5,082 bases of DNA, from the NCBI GenBank assembly GCA_017408185.1, contig JAFQVE010000471.1:1-5082 (forward strand), in the 5' to 3' direction. Every line of letters starts with the position of its first letter. The first letter of the stretch is position 1. Positions 5,028-5,082 of this stretch are shown here, piece after piece. Made by a program: the position numbers and the translations under genes. Source of the DNA: Oscillospiraceae bacterium (GTDB lineage: Bacteria > Bacillota_A > Clostridia > Oscillospirales > JAAYXM01). Below the pieces are notes generated by a model, which did no database searches, was not told where the DNA came from, and was given only the letters and a program-made list of their open reading frames with translations.

Positions 5028-5082
5028 TAAATTCTACCATAGAGGTCTTTTTTGTACTGTCCGTACAATTTGGGGCACAACA
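5028..5082. repeat. Right terminal inverted repeat (IRR) of the IS3-family element
   Basis: The inner block 5028-5064 is the near-perfect inverted copy of 3770-3808. It lacks one G and one C relative to the left copy, so it does not carry the 17-bp-spaced promoter. The outer part reads, inward from the window end, TGTTGTGCCCCAAATTGT, a TG-initiated sequence resembling known IS3-family ends. It begins only 7 bp after the orfB stop. No separate terminator is visible between orfB and the end. Confidence 0.75.

Larger units (their letters stand above)
3752..5082 (+). mobile_element. IS3-family insertion sequence, apparently complete
   Basis: The element carries orfA and orfB in overlapping frames between long inverted repeats. 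The inner repeat blocks (3770-3808 and 5028-5064) are almost identical. Exactly 18 nt outside the shared ACGGACAG on each side the sequence begins 5'-TG (TGAACCGATCC at 3752; TGTTGTGCCCC read inward from 5082). TG ends are the rule in the IS3 family and both resemble ends I know from that family, so I place the termini there (1331 bp). If only the near-identical block is counted, the element spans 3770-5064. The target duplication cannot be checked because the window stops at the right end. Its A-rich coding sequence differs from the more GC-rich host genes, in line with recent arrival. Transposition is expected by the family's copy-out, circle-forming route. Confidence 0.85.

Overview
The window reads like a moderate-GC member of the Clostridia, probably a gut-type Oscillospiraceae/Ruminococcaceae relative. 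This rests on strong AGGAGG-type ribosome sites, sigma-A-like promoters and gene families common there; no phylogenetic marker is present, so the placement is inference. It holds six chromosomal genes (one cut by the window edge) followed by a complete-looking IS3-family insertion sequence.

Left part (1-1761). A minus-strand pair encodes a MazG-type nucleotide pyrophosphohydrolase (361-687) and, one base further on, the N-terminal 119 residues of a metal-dependent cyclase/kynurenine-formamidase-family hydrolase (1-359). Its promoter lies back to back with one driving a plus-strand FliB-like, cysteine-rich lysine N-methylase homologue (811-1761). No flagellar gene is visible nearby.

Middle part (1745-3728). 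The FliB-like gene converges on a minus-strand two-gene operon, with a 17-bp coding overlap. That operon is a three-helix PQ-loop/SemiSWEET-like membrane protein (2345-2638) followed three bases later by an SGNH/GDSL hydrolase (1745-2341). A plus-strand EamA/DMT permease (2847-3728) diverges from it. The two directions appear to share one symmetric promoter, with -10 boxes overlapping by five bases.

Right part (about 3752-5082). An IS3-family element begins about 23 bp after the permease stop. It has orfA (HTH plus coiled coil), orfB (DD(35)E integrase core) and long, almost identical subterminal inverted repeats. The best candidate termini are 5'-TG ends at 3752 and 5082, so the window probably stops exactly at the element's right end.

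The most interesting structure is at the left end of the IS. A promoter embedded in the left repeat should start transcription in the loop of a 13-bp hairpin. The 3' arm of that hairpin carries the orfA ribosome site and is itself a third copy of the terminal repeat. The element's own transcript would leave this site free, while read-through from the permease would bury it. This is a sequence-based model of protection against impinging transcription. A second very strong perfect hairpin (4904-4933) is built into the orfB coding sequence. Apart from the IS-borne elements I see no CRISPR array, RNA gene or defence system.
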